A DNA stretch of 64,000 nucleotides from Lycorma delicatula (taxonomy: Eukaryota; Arthropoda; Insecta; Hemiptera; Fulgoridae): contig NC_134465.1 of NCBI RefSeq assembly GCF_047948215.1, positions 41,020,153 to 41,084,152 of the forward strand, in the 5' to 3' direction. A program made the position numbers and the translations under genes. Below, piece by piece: positions 48,157-59,203 of the stretch (positions within the stretch are counted from its first letter, which is position 1; the number at the start of each line of letters is the position of its first letter). Under the pieces are notes generated by a model. The model was given only the letters and a program-made list of their open reading frames with translations, had not been told where the DNA came from and searched no databases.

Positions 48157-48444
48157 AACTCACGTGGTTGGTCTAGTGGTGAACGCGTCTTCCCAAATCA
48201 GCTGATTTTTTTAAGTCGAGAGTTCCAACGTTCAAGTCCTAGTAAAGCCAGTTATTTTTACACGGATTTGAATACTAGATATCGGTGTTCTTTGGTGGTT
48301 GGGTTTCAATTAATCACACATCTCAGAAATGGTCGAACTGAGAATGTACAAGACTACACTTCATTTACACTCATACATATCATCCTCTGAAGTATTATCT
48401 GAACGGTAGTTACCGGAGGCTAAACAGGAAAAAGAAAAAAAAAG
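48157..48444 (+). mobile_element. SINE family C with 13-bp target duplication
   Basis: Slightly shortened head (CGTGGTTGGTCTAGTGG), B-box GTTCAAGTCCTAG, full body and A-rich tail. GTAATTTTACACA at 48144-48156 recurs at 48445-48457. Confidence 0.92.
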
Positions 48445-49318
48445 GTAATTTTACACATTCCAGAATTTAATTAAAGAAATATTACTTTTTCGAAAATAAA
48501 ATAAAATTTAGTTTTTTATAATAGTTTTTTTCTTTTTATCAAGTGGTAGTATTTAGCTTTGAACTCTTTTAAGAAAGGTTTTTTTTTGTTACCCGATGAA
48601 TACAACACTAAATTTTTTTCAGTCGTTAACAACTTTCCTTATTTGTTTATTTCTTATTATATTATGCTTTACAAATTTATAACGTGTAAAATAATTTATG
48701 GACAATAATTCGTTTTATTTTTTACGTTGAAATGTATAAAACAGATGTTTTTAATTGATTACCGACATATGTTCTAGTTAAAAATAATTATTTTGATTGC
48801 ATTTTTTCTTTCTTTAATTTTTGTTTAGATTTAACGATAAAACTTGATGTTAATAATTATTATTGCTTAATAGTAATCAATATAATTAATGTATGACAGT
48901 TGCCGTAGTCGTTATTTTAGCGTACTATTTGTTTAAGCCTATCTGTTTGTATTACGTGTGATGTACATGGTTTTTTATTGCGGATAATATTCTACTTGTT
49001 TTTGTTTTATTCATTTTAGAATCGACGTGTCGCTATTTAATTTCTAGCTATATGCAAATGTTTCTTTAGTATTATTATTTTAATGTTACAATCGCCTGTA
49101 AATTCTGAAGTACCAACATTACGATGTAAAATTATCAGATACTGTATTTGTATTTTATGTAGCATATCCCATTAAGAATTTTAAACAATAAAATCATCGA
49201 TTATTAAAAAATTAATATTTTATTTTATTTTTTTTGTCACTAATCCCGGGAAAGTATGGTAGGTCAAAGTTTTGGATGCGAGGACTTTTGTAAAACTTGG
49301 AAGTTTTCATGACCCTCT

Positions 49319-49530
49319 TTAACCGAAAATCAGCGGATTTTGAAGTCGAGACTTCTCAGGTTCGAATCCTATTAAAGGTAGTTGCTTTTATTTGAATTTC
49401 AATACTTAGATCGTGGATACCGGTGGTGTACTTTGGTGGTCGGGTTTCAATTAACCACACGTCTCGGGTACGGTTGGCTGAGTTTATATTAGACTACACC
49501 TTTCATATACGTCACGAACAAGGATACTGC
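49319..49530 (+). mobile_element. SINE family C, old divergent copy
   Basis: AAATCAGCGGATTTTGAAGT and GGTTCGAATCCTATTAAAGG, then GATCGTGGATACCGGTG and GTCGGGTTTCAATTAACCAC. The tail diverges after 49500. A B-box closer to the tRNA consensus suggests an older subfamily. Confidence 0.7.
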
Positions 49531-49753
49531 TTCCGGAATATTCATACGAAACTAAATTACCGAAAATCATGAAAAAAAAACTTTCGGATGGTTGTATATA
49601 TGGGTGTGTATTTTGATAAACGTTTCTGTATTTCAGTCTTGAGTACCGTTTACCTTTCTTAGTTTCATTCTTTTGTTATATGTAGACGCGTTTCGGAATA
49701 ATTCCATTGTCGCAACTTATTATACTGGTACTTTTATGCGTCGGTAAAAATCC

Positions 49754-49794
49754 GCAGTTGTAGGACTTTTAAATTCCTACAACTGTGTTATCAG
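49754..49794. repeat. Solo family A terminal palindrome
   Basis: CAGTTGTAGGACTTTTAAAT followed by TCCTACAACTGTGTTATCAG, without the rest of family A. Confidence 0.65.
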
Positions 49795-49889
49795 GTTTTT
49801 TTTACATCGCATAATTACTTCTGATGAAATTCAACTCGTCATTTCGAGGCGGAATCCAGACGTTCGTTTACCGGAAACGTTCGACAGGA

Positions 49890-50410
49890 AAAATTCAAAA
49901 CCGACGCGTCGGCAGAATAAAGTGATACTAACGGTATGTTGGAACTAAAATAAAGCGAAACCCGCATTAAGGAGGAAACGTACCTCTTATTTCTCAAAAG
50001 GCGTTATTGTTTTGCACGATAATGTCCGTTCACTTACTTTTTCCTGTTTAGCCTCCAGTAACTAACTACCTTTCAGATTACTTCAGAGGATGATATGTAT
50101 GAGTGTAAATGAAGTATAGTCTCGTACAGTCTCAGTTCGACCATTCCTGAGATGTGTGGTTAATTAAAACCCAACCACCAGAGAACACCGGTATCCACGA
50201 TCTAGTATTCAAATCCGTGTAAAAATAACTAACTTTGCTAGGACTTGAACGCTAGAACTCTCGACTTCCAAATCAGCTGATTTGGGAAGACGCGTTCACC
50301 ACTAGACCAACCCGGTGGGTTAATGTTCGTTCCCATACCGTTCAAAATACACGCTAAGCTATTCAAAAGTACTGTCGTTAGGTGTTACACATCAACTTTA
50401 CAGTCCCGAT
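49890..50410 (+). pseudogene. Mariner transposase relic split by a SINE
   Basis: The plus-strand fragment encodes AESKVILTVCWN-like, NKAKPALRRKRTSYFSKGVI and VLHDNVRS (second catalytic Asp region; the DNARPH motif is degraded). It resumes after the SINE at 50322 with FVPIPFKIHAKLF-like residues. Stops and frame changes abound. Confidence 0.65.
50032..50321 (-). mobile_element. SINE family C inserted in mariner relic
   Basis: Minus-strand copy running from TTCCTGTTTAGCCTCCAGTA to the head CACCACTAGACCAACCCGGT and GGGTT. AATGTCCGTTC (50021-50031) and AATGTTCGTTC (50322-50332) are an 11-bp duplication with one difference. Confidence 0.9.
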
Positions 50411-51429
50411 CTTGAAACGTCAGATTTTTTTTTTTTGTCCTATCAAAAAGCGTTTACGTGACATGAGTTCGGTAATGGTGAGCAGATCAAAAATGCGGTA
50501 CAATAATTGTTCAAAATTCAAGATGAACAATTCTTTACTACTGGAATAAGGATCTCGATTTTTATGCGTAACTATAAATTGTTTTAATACGCTGTTTAAA
50601 AAAAGAAACATTATTATTATCTTTTTTAAAAGTAATTGCGTGTTTAAAACTTTGTACAATGGTTTAATTTCTATCATTTTTATTAGTTATTAAAAAGAAA
50701 ACTAGTAAAAAGTGAAATGAAATAGCTTTTTTTTAATTCGCGTTAGGAAGTTATACTCCTGTAATTTTTTTATTTTTACGTAGTACTACTGCTAATTAAA
50801 TTTAATATTAATTTTCTGAAAAGCACTTAAAATGAATGAAGAGTGTTGCTTAGTTCTTAGTATTAATTATTATTGTTGTTAAGTTTGTTTTTAATTACCT
50901 TTTTAAAGAGAATAATGGGTAATTTCTATCTACATTATGTTGTTGTTAATCACTTATAGTTTTTGGTTATTACACGCATGGAAGTTTATATTCACACGTG
51001 ACTTTTTTTTTAATAGAATTTGTTAACACGTGAATACGTGTTGTCTTTACCATAGGCGCAGTTTAGTTAATACAGTATTGAATTTAATTAAAATGGAGAT
51101 AAAGTGTTGTTATTTTACTTCCTGTTGTTAATTGAACAGCAAGTTATTTTCATTAATATTATCATAATATGGATTTTAAATTTTAAATAATTTTGTCGTA
51201 TAATTTTTTTTTAAATACCCTGCACATTGATTTGCATTTATTTATTTATTTAAATGTTTACGCCGCAACGTAATTTTTAAATAAAATTGTAATTTACTTT
51301 GGACATATACCGGATGTACAAAAAAGACTGTCGTGGTTTTAAAGCTATCTAATATCTTTTAATTTAAACTTACAGTAATAAATCACAAATAAAAGGAAAG
51401 AGTAATTCTTGGAATTTTATCTACGTTTC
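50411..51429. other. Intron sequence, nothing recognised
   Basis: AT-rich; the 85-codon minus-strand ORF at 50420-50677 is not supported. Confidence 0.5.
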
Positions 51430-51815
51430 AATGTGAGCATCCTGCTCCCGTAGGAGAAGATACCCGCCTTGTGACGATCCCGGTCGCCACACCGCTCCTC
51501 CGTTGCTATCCCTGATGGCCTTTATAGGAGGTCGTCTTTCAGACCATCTGAACCTGATAACACAACACAGTCATCGGTTTGGTTTCTGTCAGGTTGCCAT
51601 CAATGCAAATGCCTCCGCAGACATTTCCATCGGTGTATTTACACGACCTACCTCCTAAGCGGTCGACTACGACCGCTTACCGTAACGTACAACCGTCAGG
51701 TATCAAATAAATCGATTCGCGGAAGCGCGATCCCCGCGGCTTCCTCTAACACCGAAGGTTTCATACGAACACTCTTCCTATATCTAGCTTTAATTAGACC
51801 GTGCTTTCAGATCAT
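51430..51815. other. GC-rich unidentified segment
   Basis: About 385 bases of markedly higher GC (for example CGACGATCCCGGTCGCCACA-like and GCGATCCCCGCGGCTTCC words) in AT-rich DNA. It has no long ORF on either strand and does not match the other families here. It is probably a decayed retrotransposon piece or other imported sequence. Confidence 0.4.
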
Positions 51816-51889
51816 TACTTGATCGAGTCTTTAAATTTCAAAAATACTATCTTCGTGCCAACAAAACAAGTGTTGATCGCAACAAGGAT

Positions 51890-52800
51890 AATTTTGTCCT
51901 ACAATTCAATTTATTCAAAATCCTCTTGATTTACTTAAAAATTAAGAAACAGATTCGCAAATTTAATAAGCCTCTAATGAGGACATACCCTATTTCTCTC
52001 TCCTTTCGTCCAGCATGAACAGCTTTTGTCACGCAGCACACATTAAAACGATAGGAGAGTTCGTTCCGTACTTTACCCGGCATGTCTGGATTAATAGAAG
52101 CGACAGCTGCTTCAATTCTGCGCTTCAAATCGGGTAGATCGATAGGTTTTTAAAACTTACATAATATTCTGTATATAACCCAAAGGGAAAAACTCATACG
52201 GAGTCAGAGCGAGTGACCTTGAAGGACACCGCAGACAAGCTCTGTCATTGGGTACGTTCAAAAGTCATTTGACCTATCCCGTACTGAGTTATGCCGTTTT
52301 AGGAATAAATCCAGGAAATCAAGTTTTTTTAGTCAATCTTGCACGTAAGGAAAGAGCTGTGAAGGTATCATATATCCTCTGTGACGCTAGTGGTAGCGTC
52401 TCGGCCTTTTATCAGGAGATTCCAGGTTCGAATCCCGTTCAGACATGGGATTTTCACACACGCTACAAATCATCCTCCAAAGCAATACCTAACAGTGGTC
52501 TTGAGGGTTAAAAAAAAAATAGGCATATATTTTATTTATGTTTGCTTCAGAGAAAGAAAATTAACGGCAGATAAACATGCCGTCGGAATATCGCAAAAAG
52601 AAATTAATTTTGGGAAGTTCTTTTCGTATTATAAATGTTTATGGAGCTTATCTGACGACCAGAGAAGAACATTATGTAAGTTAATTTTTCTGCTAAGTTG
52701 TAATGTTCATCACTAAATACAATACGATCAAGAAAGTCATCCTTTTCTTTTTGGAACATTTCGATCGAACTAAATATCGACCAAAAAACAGGTTTAAATA
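51890..52800 (-). pseudogene. Tc1/mariner-superfamily transposase relic, split by SINE D
   Basis: Minus strand: FLDRIVFSDEHYNLAEKLTY (about 52730-52670) gives the first catalytic Asp (FSDE). The C terminus reads KRRIEAAVASINPDMPGKVR then SYRFNVCCVTKAVHAG at 52128-52000. The middle catalytic part is degraded and interrupted by the SINE at 52376-52519. Same protein family as 37600-38430. Confidence 0.75.
52376..52519 (+). mobile_element. SINE family D
   Basis: The tRNA-derived head GACGCTAGTGGTAGCGTCTC (A-box) and GGTTCGAATCCCGTTCAG (B-box) is followed by ACATGGGATTTTCACACACG, CTACAAATCATCC and CCTAACAGTGGTC, and an A-tail. About 144 bases. Confidence 0.85.
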
Positions 52801-52884
52801 TTTTGAAGAAGGCTAAATGTAAAAAAAAAATCGATGTTCGAATGCCACATGATTTAACAATGAAAAATATAATGGATGGAATTT

Positions 52885-53456
52885 CTATTACCCGAGAACA
52901 AATCGACCGATTGCTTTCAGATTTGCAGGATACGTTCATGTCATCCCGGGAAAGGCCATCGATCGAAGCCTCAACTCCCTTGAAGACTTGAGGATGAAGT
53001 TGTGAATTAAAGATATTCATTAAGGAAAAAATAGATTAATCCTTTCACTTCATTTTCTGCCTCATGGCAAAGAAATAAGTTATGAATTTTTCATCGTCAA
53101 AGATGTGTGTACTTTAGTTACATAGTTGCTATTATTTTGTTTGGTAATTTAGTCCTTTTTTCATGTTTCTTTAAAGCCTGAATACTATTTATCAGTATTT
53201 TTCTCACGACCATAAGGATAACGAACAGTGCGGGGGTTCAGGGGGTTGAGCCCTCTGGGTAGATGGGAATGGCGACCGAAGCAACTCTGTGGGTGTCCAG
53301 GGCGATGATATCCCTGGTAAATTGTTGATGGCGAGTGGAGCGAGCTCTGCGACCATGGTGTAGGCTCTGGGTAGTGCCGAGTTGCCCCTGAGTTGGCTCT
53401 GGGTTCGTCTGGGCCCCGAGGGTCACGGTTCTGCTAGGCGGGTCGGCTAAGATTAG
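52885..53456 (-). mobile_element. Repeat family E, copy 3 (minus strand)
   Basis: Reads in reverse the E order: CCGAGAACAAATCGACCGAT, TCAACTCCCTTGAAG, CAAAGAAATAAGTTATGAAT, TATCAGTATT, then a longer GC-rich head (53220-53450) with GGGAATGGCGACC. ORFs across it are incidental. Confidence 0.65.
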
Positions 53457-54436
53457 CGTTTTAAAAAGAATATATTTCTTTTATAGTATTGTATAATGCA
53501 TGATATACGATTTCTTTTTTTAATTATATGTGGAGGATTATTTTAAAATGATTTTATTTTAGGTGTCCTTGATTTTGTTATTTTATCCTTTTCAATGCGA
53601 TTCATTTTTTATTTTTGTGTTAGATGTAATATAATGATACTATAAATTGGTATTGTTATCCTTATGAAGGACGATGATTATTGTATAACCTTCTGAGTTT
53701 TATATTATAACGAATTGAAGTATTGTTATATATATATACATAATATAATATATTGCAATTTAGATATGACATGTTTTAATAACATTACATTACCCGTTTT
53801 GTGTAAAAAAAGAAAAGAAAAATAATATCCCGGTCGGGATTCGAATATAACCTCATTTGTACTTATATTATTATGAAAACTAGAAGAAACTGGTTTAAAC
53901 TAGAAAAAAACTCTTTATTATTGTAATTTAAAAAAAAAATAGAACTGTTATTTCGCTATTTTAATTACGTAATCATGCTATTTTTGTATAATTATAAAAT
54001 TCTATGTCCTAAAAAAAAAAATACGATCTTTTCCTACGGGTATGTTGGCAAACATGTGAGAACATGGTAATCAGTATTATTTTCTATTTGTTTTTTAATA
54101 TTATATAAATATATATAATTTTTATGAATTTATAATAAACGTTTAAAGGCTATATCTATTAAATTATTGTTCATGATTTTATTCTAATTTTAGAAGTTAA
54201 AAATTTGTATCTATTTTCATTCTTTTTAAACACGAATATATTATTTGTCGATAACTGAACCGAGTAACTTAGTGCATCGTACCAAACGTTTTTCAAACGT
54301 GAATTCTTTTTTTGTGAATTTATACATTATATAAATTTATATTTTTATTACTTAAAATTGTACGGTGTTCCTTCGTGTACCAGGATTTTGTTTCTACGGT
54401 ATTACCTTTATATAAATCGGCGATCATAATTACGAA
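53457..54436. other. Intron sequence, nothing recognised
   Basis: AT-rich. A B-box-like CCCGGTCGGGATTCGAA at 53829-53845 may be a tRNA-derived scrap. Confidence 0.45.
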
Positions 54437-54515
54437 CTGTGGTGGAGTGGTACATCTTGTCCTTATATTTGGTGGTCCAGATTCGAGTCCCGATCAGGTA
54501 TGGGATTTTTCATAT
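54437..54515 (+). mobile_element. SINE family D fragment fused to family A
   Basis: GTGGAGTGGTACATCTTGTC, then GATTCGAGTCCCGATCAGGT and ATGGGATTTTTCATA; the family A copy starts immediately after. Confidence 0.6.
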
Positions 54516-55242
54516 GATCTTGACGTTTTCACACCTAAGGAACCCAAAAAACCGGATGGAAATTTTCCGGATGTTAACGTTCGTATGTACATGTGTGTGG
54601 TGTCAGCCTCTGAATCACTTTATATCTCCGGAACTGCTGGACCGAGTTTTATAAAACTCTTGTCAGACTACTTCTATGTATGGGGCATTGATGCCATTAA
54701 ATTTTCAAATTAAAAGGTCAAGGGGTGAGGCTGTAGAGCAAGGTCACTTTCATTATCTCAAGATTTCGCCTAATAAAGGACATATTTTTTTTAGATGCAT
54801 TTGTTAACAATTGATAAATAACGATATTTATAATAAAACATTTTTTTGCAAAATCTCACCTCCATAACAAAAAATGCTGTAGTAGTAGTCGTTTGCTATA
54901 TTGTGACGTCACAGATGAGCGTTAGAATGAAATAAATGAATAATATTTTAAAGTGTAAAATATTAAATCGGTTTCGAACGCGATCGCCAAGTGGACTCTG
55001 TACCTGGTGCGTTAAGCCTTGCGACTATACGGGTCTGCCGAAATTACAAGCGAAATTTGTTTATGTAAGTTGTGAAATTTAGTTTGTGAAACATCAGTTT
55101 AGTTACTGCCGACCGTCGCCGCTAGTACCGCCACACTTGCGCGAATTAAATACGGTATGCGCGCGCGCGCTTTAGTTAGAATCATTGAATTAAATAAACA
55201 AAAAAGTATTATATTTAAATAAAATTATAAATATTTTAAATT
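54516..55242 (-). mobile_element. Repeat family A, copy 8
   Basis: GATCTTGACGTTTTCACACC, CTCCGGAACTGCTGGACCGA, GTGAGGCTGTAGAGCAAGGT, GTGACGTCACAGATGAGCG, a minus-strand tRNA-like module (54965-55035) and the GCGCGCGCGC block. It ends before the terminal palindrome. Confidence 0.75.
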
Positions 55243-56192
55243 GTAGCTTTTATTTATAATTGACATAACTGGATGGGGTTTCCGGGCATTCTTACTTGTA
55301 CTGAGGGACAACTCCAACGAACGTATATTTCACTGTTTTTGATATTTTTTTTGGGGGGGGGCAATGGTTATTTGATATATAATTTAGAAGAGCTCGATGA
55401 AACAAGAAAAATAATACAATTAAAACTAAATCCTGGTCACCCAATCCAAAATGGGGGTCAACATTGTGTTTGTTTAAGATAATTACGGTTTTATGTTCCC
55501 CTTTAATCTTTTCGTTAATCGAGTTATCCCGATTTTCTCTTTGGAAATCTTTTCCGATAAGATAGACTGACTCAGTAAACTCCAATTTAGAATATTCGGC
55601 CTTCATTGAATGCGGGAGGCAGGAGCGGCTCAAAAATATTAAATGGGATTTACAGTCGTGCGATCCTTTGTTTTAAAGGTCTTTTTCAGATAAGCAAAAC
55701 CGTATCAAAAATTCTGTCGATTCTACCAAAATGCAAGAGATATTAAGCTCCATCTTCATTCTGTTCACTATAAGGTACTGGCTGGATATTGAATTTCATT
55801 ACTTTCAGAGTAAGAGGCTTTGACCGGTGATTTACAGCAAATAAAAATTTCTGAAAAATTAAATATTACTCTTCATGGGAGATATTATGTATTGCATATA
55901 ATATTTTCTCCCACTTCCGGAAAAATTAATTTATACTCACAAAATTTAAGTACATACAATTTTCAACAACTTTTATTATAAACGTATTTTTATTTAAAAC
56001 TGGGTTTAGAGCTTTCTTCGTTTGTAAAATGTTTTATTTCATCAAAAGTTTCATACAAAAACAGTGTCTTGTGTATTTTCAATTTTTTAACAGTTTTTTT
56101 TTTTTAATTTTGAGCTGGGTCTCAATCTTTTTTTTTTTTTTTAATTTGAATAGGCTTAATCTCCTTTTCGGTGAACAATTATTAAAAAAAAA
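55243..56192. other. Intron sequence with unsupported ORF
   Basis: A 113-codon minus-strand ORF (55292-55633) has mixed composition and no recognised domain; a G-run lies inside at 55352-55360. I do not call it a gene. Confidence 0.4.
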
Positions 56193-56600
56193 ATGGTACT
56201 TACGTATTAACGCCACCGCAGCTACAGCTTTATTTAAAAACAAAGTAGTCAGTCGGATTTCGGTGGAAAATGGGCCGATATAGAGTTTAACATAGATTCA
56301 AAACAGTCTCTTTATTAATTTTAATAAATGGTTATTTATATTTATTTATTTTATAAATATAATTTAACCAAACTTAACCTACGCTCGCTAACCTTGACTA
56401 ACTAACATGAGTGTTTTGATTATTTAAATAATAAATAATTGGAATAATTAATTTATTAAATAAATACTCAAAAAAATACGGTGTTAATTAGTCGAGCGAA
56501 GCGACCGTAGGTAAAGTTTGGTTAAATTATATTTATAAAAAATAAATATAAATAACCATTTATTAAAATTAATAAAGAGACTGTTCATTTTCCATTTTCA
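56193..56600. mobile_element. Foldback element H, copy 2 (right end lost)
   Basis: The left arm GGTACTTACGTATTAACGCC through GGTGGAAAATGGGCCGATAT is nearly identical to copy 1. The body pairs again (CGCTCGCTAACCTTGACTAA against GTCGAGCGAAGCGACCGTAG-like). It stops at TTCATTTTCCA, so the outer about 70 bases of the right arm are missing. Confidence 0.8.
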
Positions 56601-57234
56601 TTTTTATTTGAAAGAATTATTTACCATGAAGATTTCAAGACTGCAAATTTTGTTGCAACAGCCACCTGTTTTACCCTAATACATTTATTCTAACTCTTTT
56701 ATGATTTCGGTCCAAAATAATTATAAAAATGGTAACGCTGCATCTTATGGTGCTTTATATTTTATTTATTTTATATTCACCAGATTTAACAATTACTGTT
56801 TCTTGAAGATAAATAAATTTCGTAGCGAAATAAAAAAAAAGTCAAATATACTGGAATTCGAACCCAAAACGTTTAGATAAAAGGTAAAGGCAGACTTTAA
56901 TTTTGCATTTTCCTCTTACGATTTGTGGTTCAACCTAATTATTTCTTAAGTTTATTTAGTTACTGTGCCTTATATTTTAATTTTATGAACCGAGTTACTG
57001 GATCATAAAAAAAGGTTGTAAAACCTAATAAAAAAGTACAGTCTGAATAAAAAGTGAACTACATAAAATAAAATAATACGAGAAAATCGATTAGTATATG
57101 TAGAGAAAACCGTGGACGGTGAGGAAGAGGTTAAGTTTGACCTAATAATATATTTTGTTTGTTTTCTTTCATTATGTGTACTACATTTGGTATCCATGGG
57201 AACCATTTGTAGACAGACATACGTATTTAATTCA
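56601..57234. other. Intron sequence, nothing recognised
   Basis: AT-rich, no feature supported. GGAATTCGAACCC at about 56852 is an isolated B-box-like word. Confidence 0.45.
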
Positions 57235-57366
57235 TTTTTACACGACTGCCCCAAAAAGGAGTTTAATGTATTTCGTGTGTATGTTTTTTTCCACCGTAAC
57301 AGCTCAGCGGCTAAACCAATCTAGATGTATGATCTCGCTTTGGAATCCTTACGTTACCGAGAATGT

Positions 57367-57370
<4 letters not shown>
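57235..57370 (+). repeat. Dispersed repeat family F, copy 1
   Basis: GACTGCCCCAAAAAGGAGTT, AACCAATCTAGATGTATGA and TTACGTTACCGAGAATGT match 58033-58170 in the same order. Confidence 0.65.

Positions 57371-57437
<67 letters not shown>
57371..57437. repeat. (CA)n(TA)n microsatellite
   Basis: CA tract followed directly by a TA tract and short GATA-like units. Confidence 0.95.
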
Positions 57438-57440
<3 letters not shown>

Positions 57441-57449
57441 TATAGATAT

Positions 57450-57880
57450 ATGAGTAGTGGAGATTTGGGAGTTGAAGCACAAACTTTATTGAATTGAATT
57501 AATGAACTATGAACTGTGAGCCTCTATCATTGTTAGCTAGGTTTGTACTGAATGATTCGAATCAACCCTTATGAATATTACAAAAATAATAGAATTAAAT
57601 TTACGTTAAATAAAATATTAAATAAATTTAAAAAAATTTCTGTTAACAATAACTGGCTTCTCTTAGGGACTGCTTGTGAGGCTAGAGAGGATCAGCCAGT
57701 AACAAACGGGATGCCCCTGAGGCCCTGTTTTGAGAGGTGCAATAGGGTGGTCTTATAATATTTCAGCAAACAATCGTCCGATTTTCAAAATTCAAACAGG
57801 ATATTTGTTAGTAGGTTAAAGGCTAACTTTTGCATGTATCAGTTACACTCTTGATCTAACAGATCATGGTTATTCAGAAG
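57450..57880 (-). mobile_element. Repeat family E, copy 4 (right-hand part)
   Basis: Reverse-oriented E end: GTGGAGATTTGGGAGTTGAA, TTGAATTAATGAACTATGAA, GTAACAAACGGGATGCCCC, TTTTGCATGTATCAG. About 57895-57950 repeats the CGATTTTCAAAATTCAAAC portion. Confidence 0.65.
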
Positions 57881-58032
57881 TGTTGTTATATCTTTGCGAC
57901 CGATCCTCCGATTTTCAATATTCAAACGGGATATTTGCTAGTATAATACAAATTTACGATGGAACTAAACCAGAACAAAAAAACAATGTTTTTTTCAGCA
58001 GTTGTGTTTTTTAATATTTATCTCTTGTTATA

Positions 58033-58170
58033 CGATTGCCCAAAAAGGAGTGTAAGGTATTTAGGGTGTATATTCAACTGTGGAATCTGAACTGTTGAAC
58101 CGATCTAGATGTATGACCTCGGTTTGGAATCTCGATGTTACCGAGTGTCATAGGCTAATGGGTTCTATAA
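58033..58170 (+). repeat. Dispersed repeat family F, copy 2
   Basis: GATTGCCCAAAAAGGAGTGT, AACCGATCTAGATGTATGAC and GATGTTACCGAGTGTC. Same orientation as copy 1, with an E fragment between them. Confidence 0.65.
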
Positions 58171-59203
58171 ATATATACGTATGTTTAAATAAGTTAAAAA
58201 AAAAAATAAATAAATTATACTATACACAAAATTGTCACTTTTTAATTTTTATTTATTTATCTTTTGTTGTGAATGCCAGATAGTGATTTATTGCGTATTT
58301 TTTAATACGAAAACGCTGATAACATTTTAAAGGAGATCGTAGATAATATAATATAATAGAGTTTGGTGGTTAGAAACTGGTGTACATAAAAATATAGATT
58401 TAGAATAAAAATTACAGTAATAATAATATTCTGTTAGAACTGCAACATATTTATAAACTCAATTTTTGAATAAAGTTTAAAAAACGACGCGCCGCATTTT
58501 GCACCTTTATTTTCTATGTAATCGGTCTAGGCCCTCCGGGGGGTTGCCGTGGTGGGCGGCGTCTTGAAATGGGATTATTAGGTGTCAAAATTGATTACCT
58601 CTTGTGTAAAAATTTTTTTTTTTTTTTAATTATGAAAATTAAATTAGAAATTTAAGTATAGAAAAATCGATGCTAACGAACCAGGATTTTCCGCTAGTTA
58701 TCGGTAAATTTCAGTGCCTACTTTTTGGTTATTTTTCATTATTTTATGAAGAAAAACAATCACATAAATAAATTAAATATAGGTAAAAAAAAAATTTTTA
58801 ACACCACTAAAATTAAACGCACTAAAATGTATAAAAATAATTTTAGGACGCTATCTCAGAATGGATTTGACAACAAGCTTTGATGGTGATGTGTAAGATT
58901 ATGTAAAAGTCATAGCTTCAAATTAAAAATTTGATGTTTCTGCTAATTTTTTTATGTCTGTGATGAATGGCCTAAACAGTGAGGTGCTGCAGACACCCCA
59001 CTCAAACTAAAAAACCGAAAATTCAATTTCACCCGCCAATCCCACCGTGCGACCGAAAATAATACTGTACTACTTTTCTTCAAAAAGTCGCTAAAAAATT
59101 AATTAATTAAATTTTTTTATTTCTATAGTAGTTTGATTCTACTATTAATATTGCTCTTTTTAATGTCTTTATTTATATATATATTTTTTTTTTAATTTTA
59201 CAG
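58171..59203. other. End of intron 1, short GC-rich patch
   Basis: 58486-58570 is GC-rich (GGCCCTCCGGGGGGTTGCCG). The last 30 bases are a polypyrimidine tract for the exon 2 acceptor. Otherwise nothing seen. Confidence 0.5.

Larger units (their letters stand above)
12740..59203 (+). other. Intron 1 of the HspB8-like gene (46.5 kb)
   Basis: GT (12740) to AG (59203) intron, inferred from the frame-preserving join of two exons that both match the same protein. No further coding exon of a recognisable host gene was seen on either strand inside it. It is filled with SINEs, LINE fragments, foldback elements, Tc1/mariner relics and microsatellites, listed separately. An unseen 5' UTR exon or a nested noncoding RNA cannot be excluded. 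Confidence 0.85.

Noticed and set aside
55292..55633. 113-codon minus-strand ORF
   Set aside because: Runs through a homopolymer tract and shows no recognisable domain; kept only as an unsupported ORF.
56029..56283. ORF ending in a peptide shared with 40911-41108
   Set aside because: The shared C-terminal residues come from the arm of foldback element H, so the similarity is DNA-level repeat identity and not a protein family.
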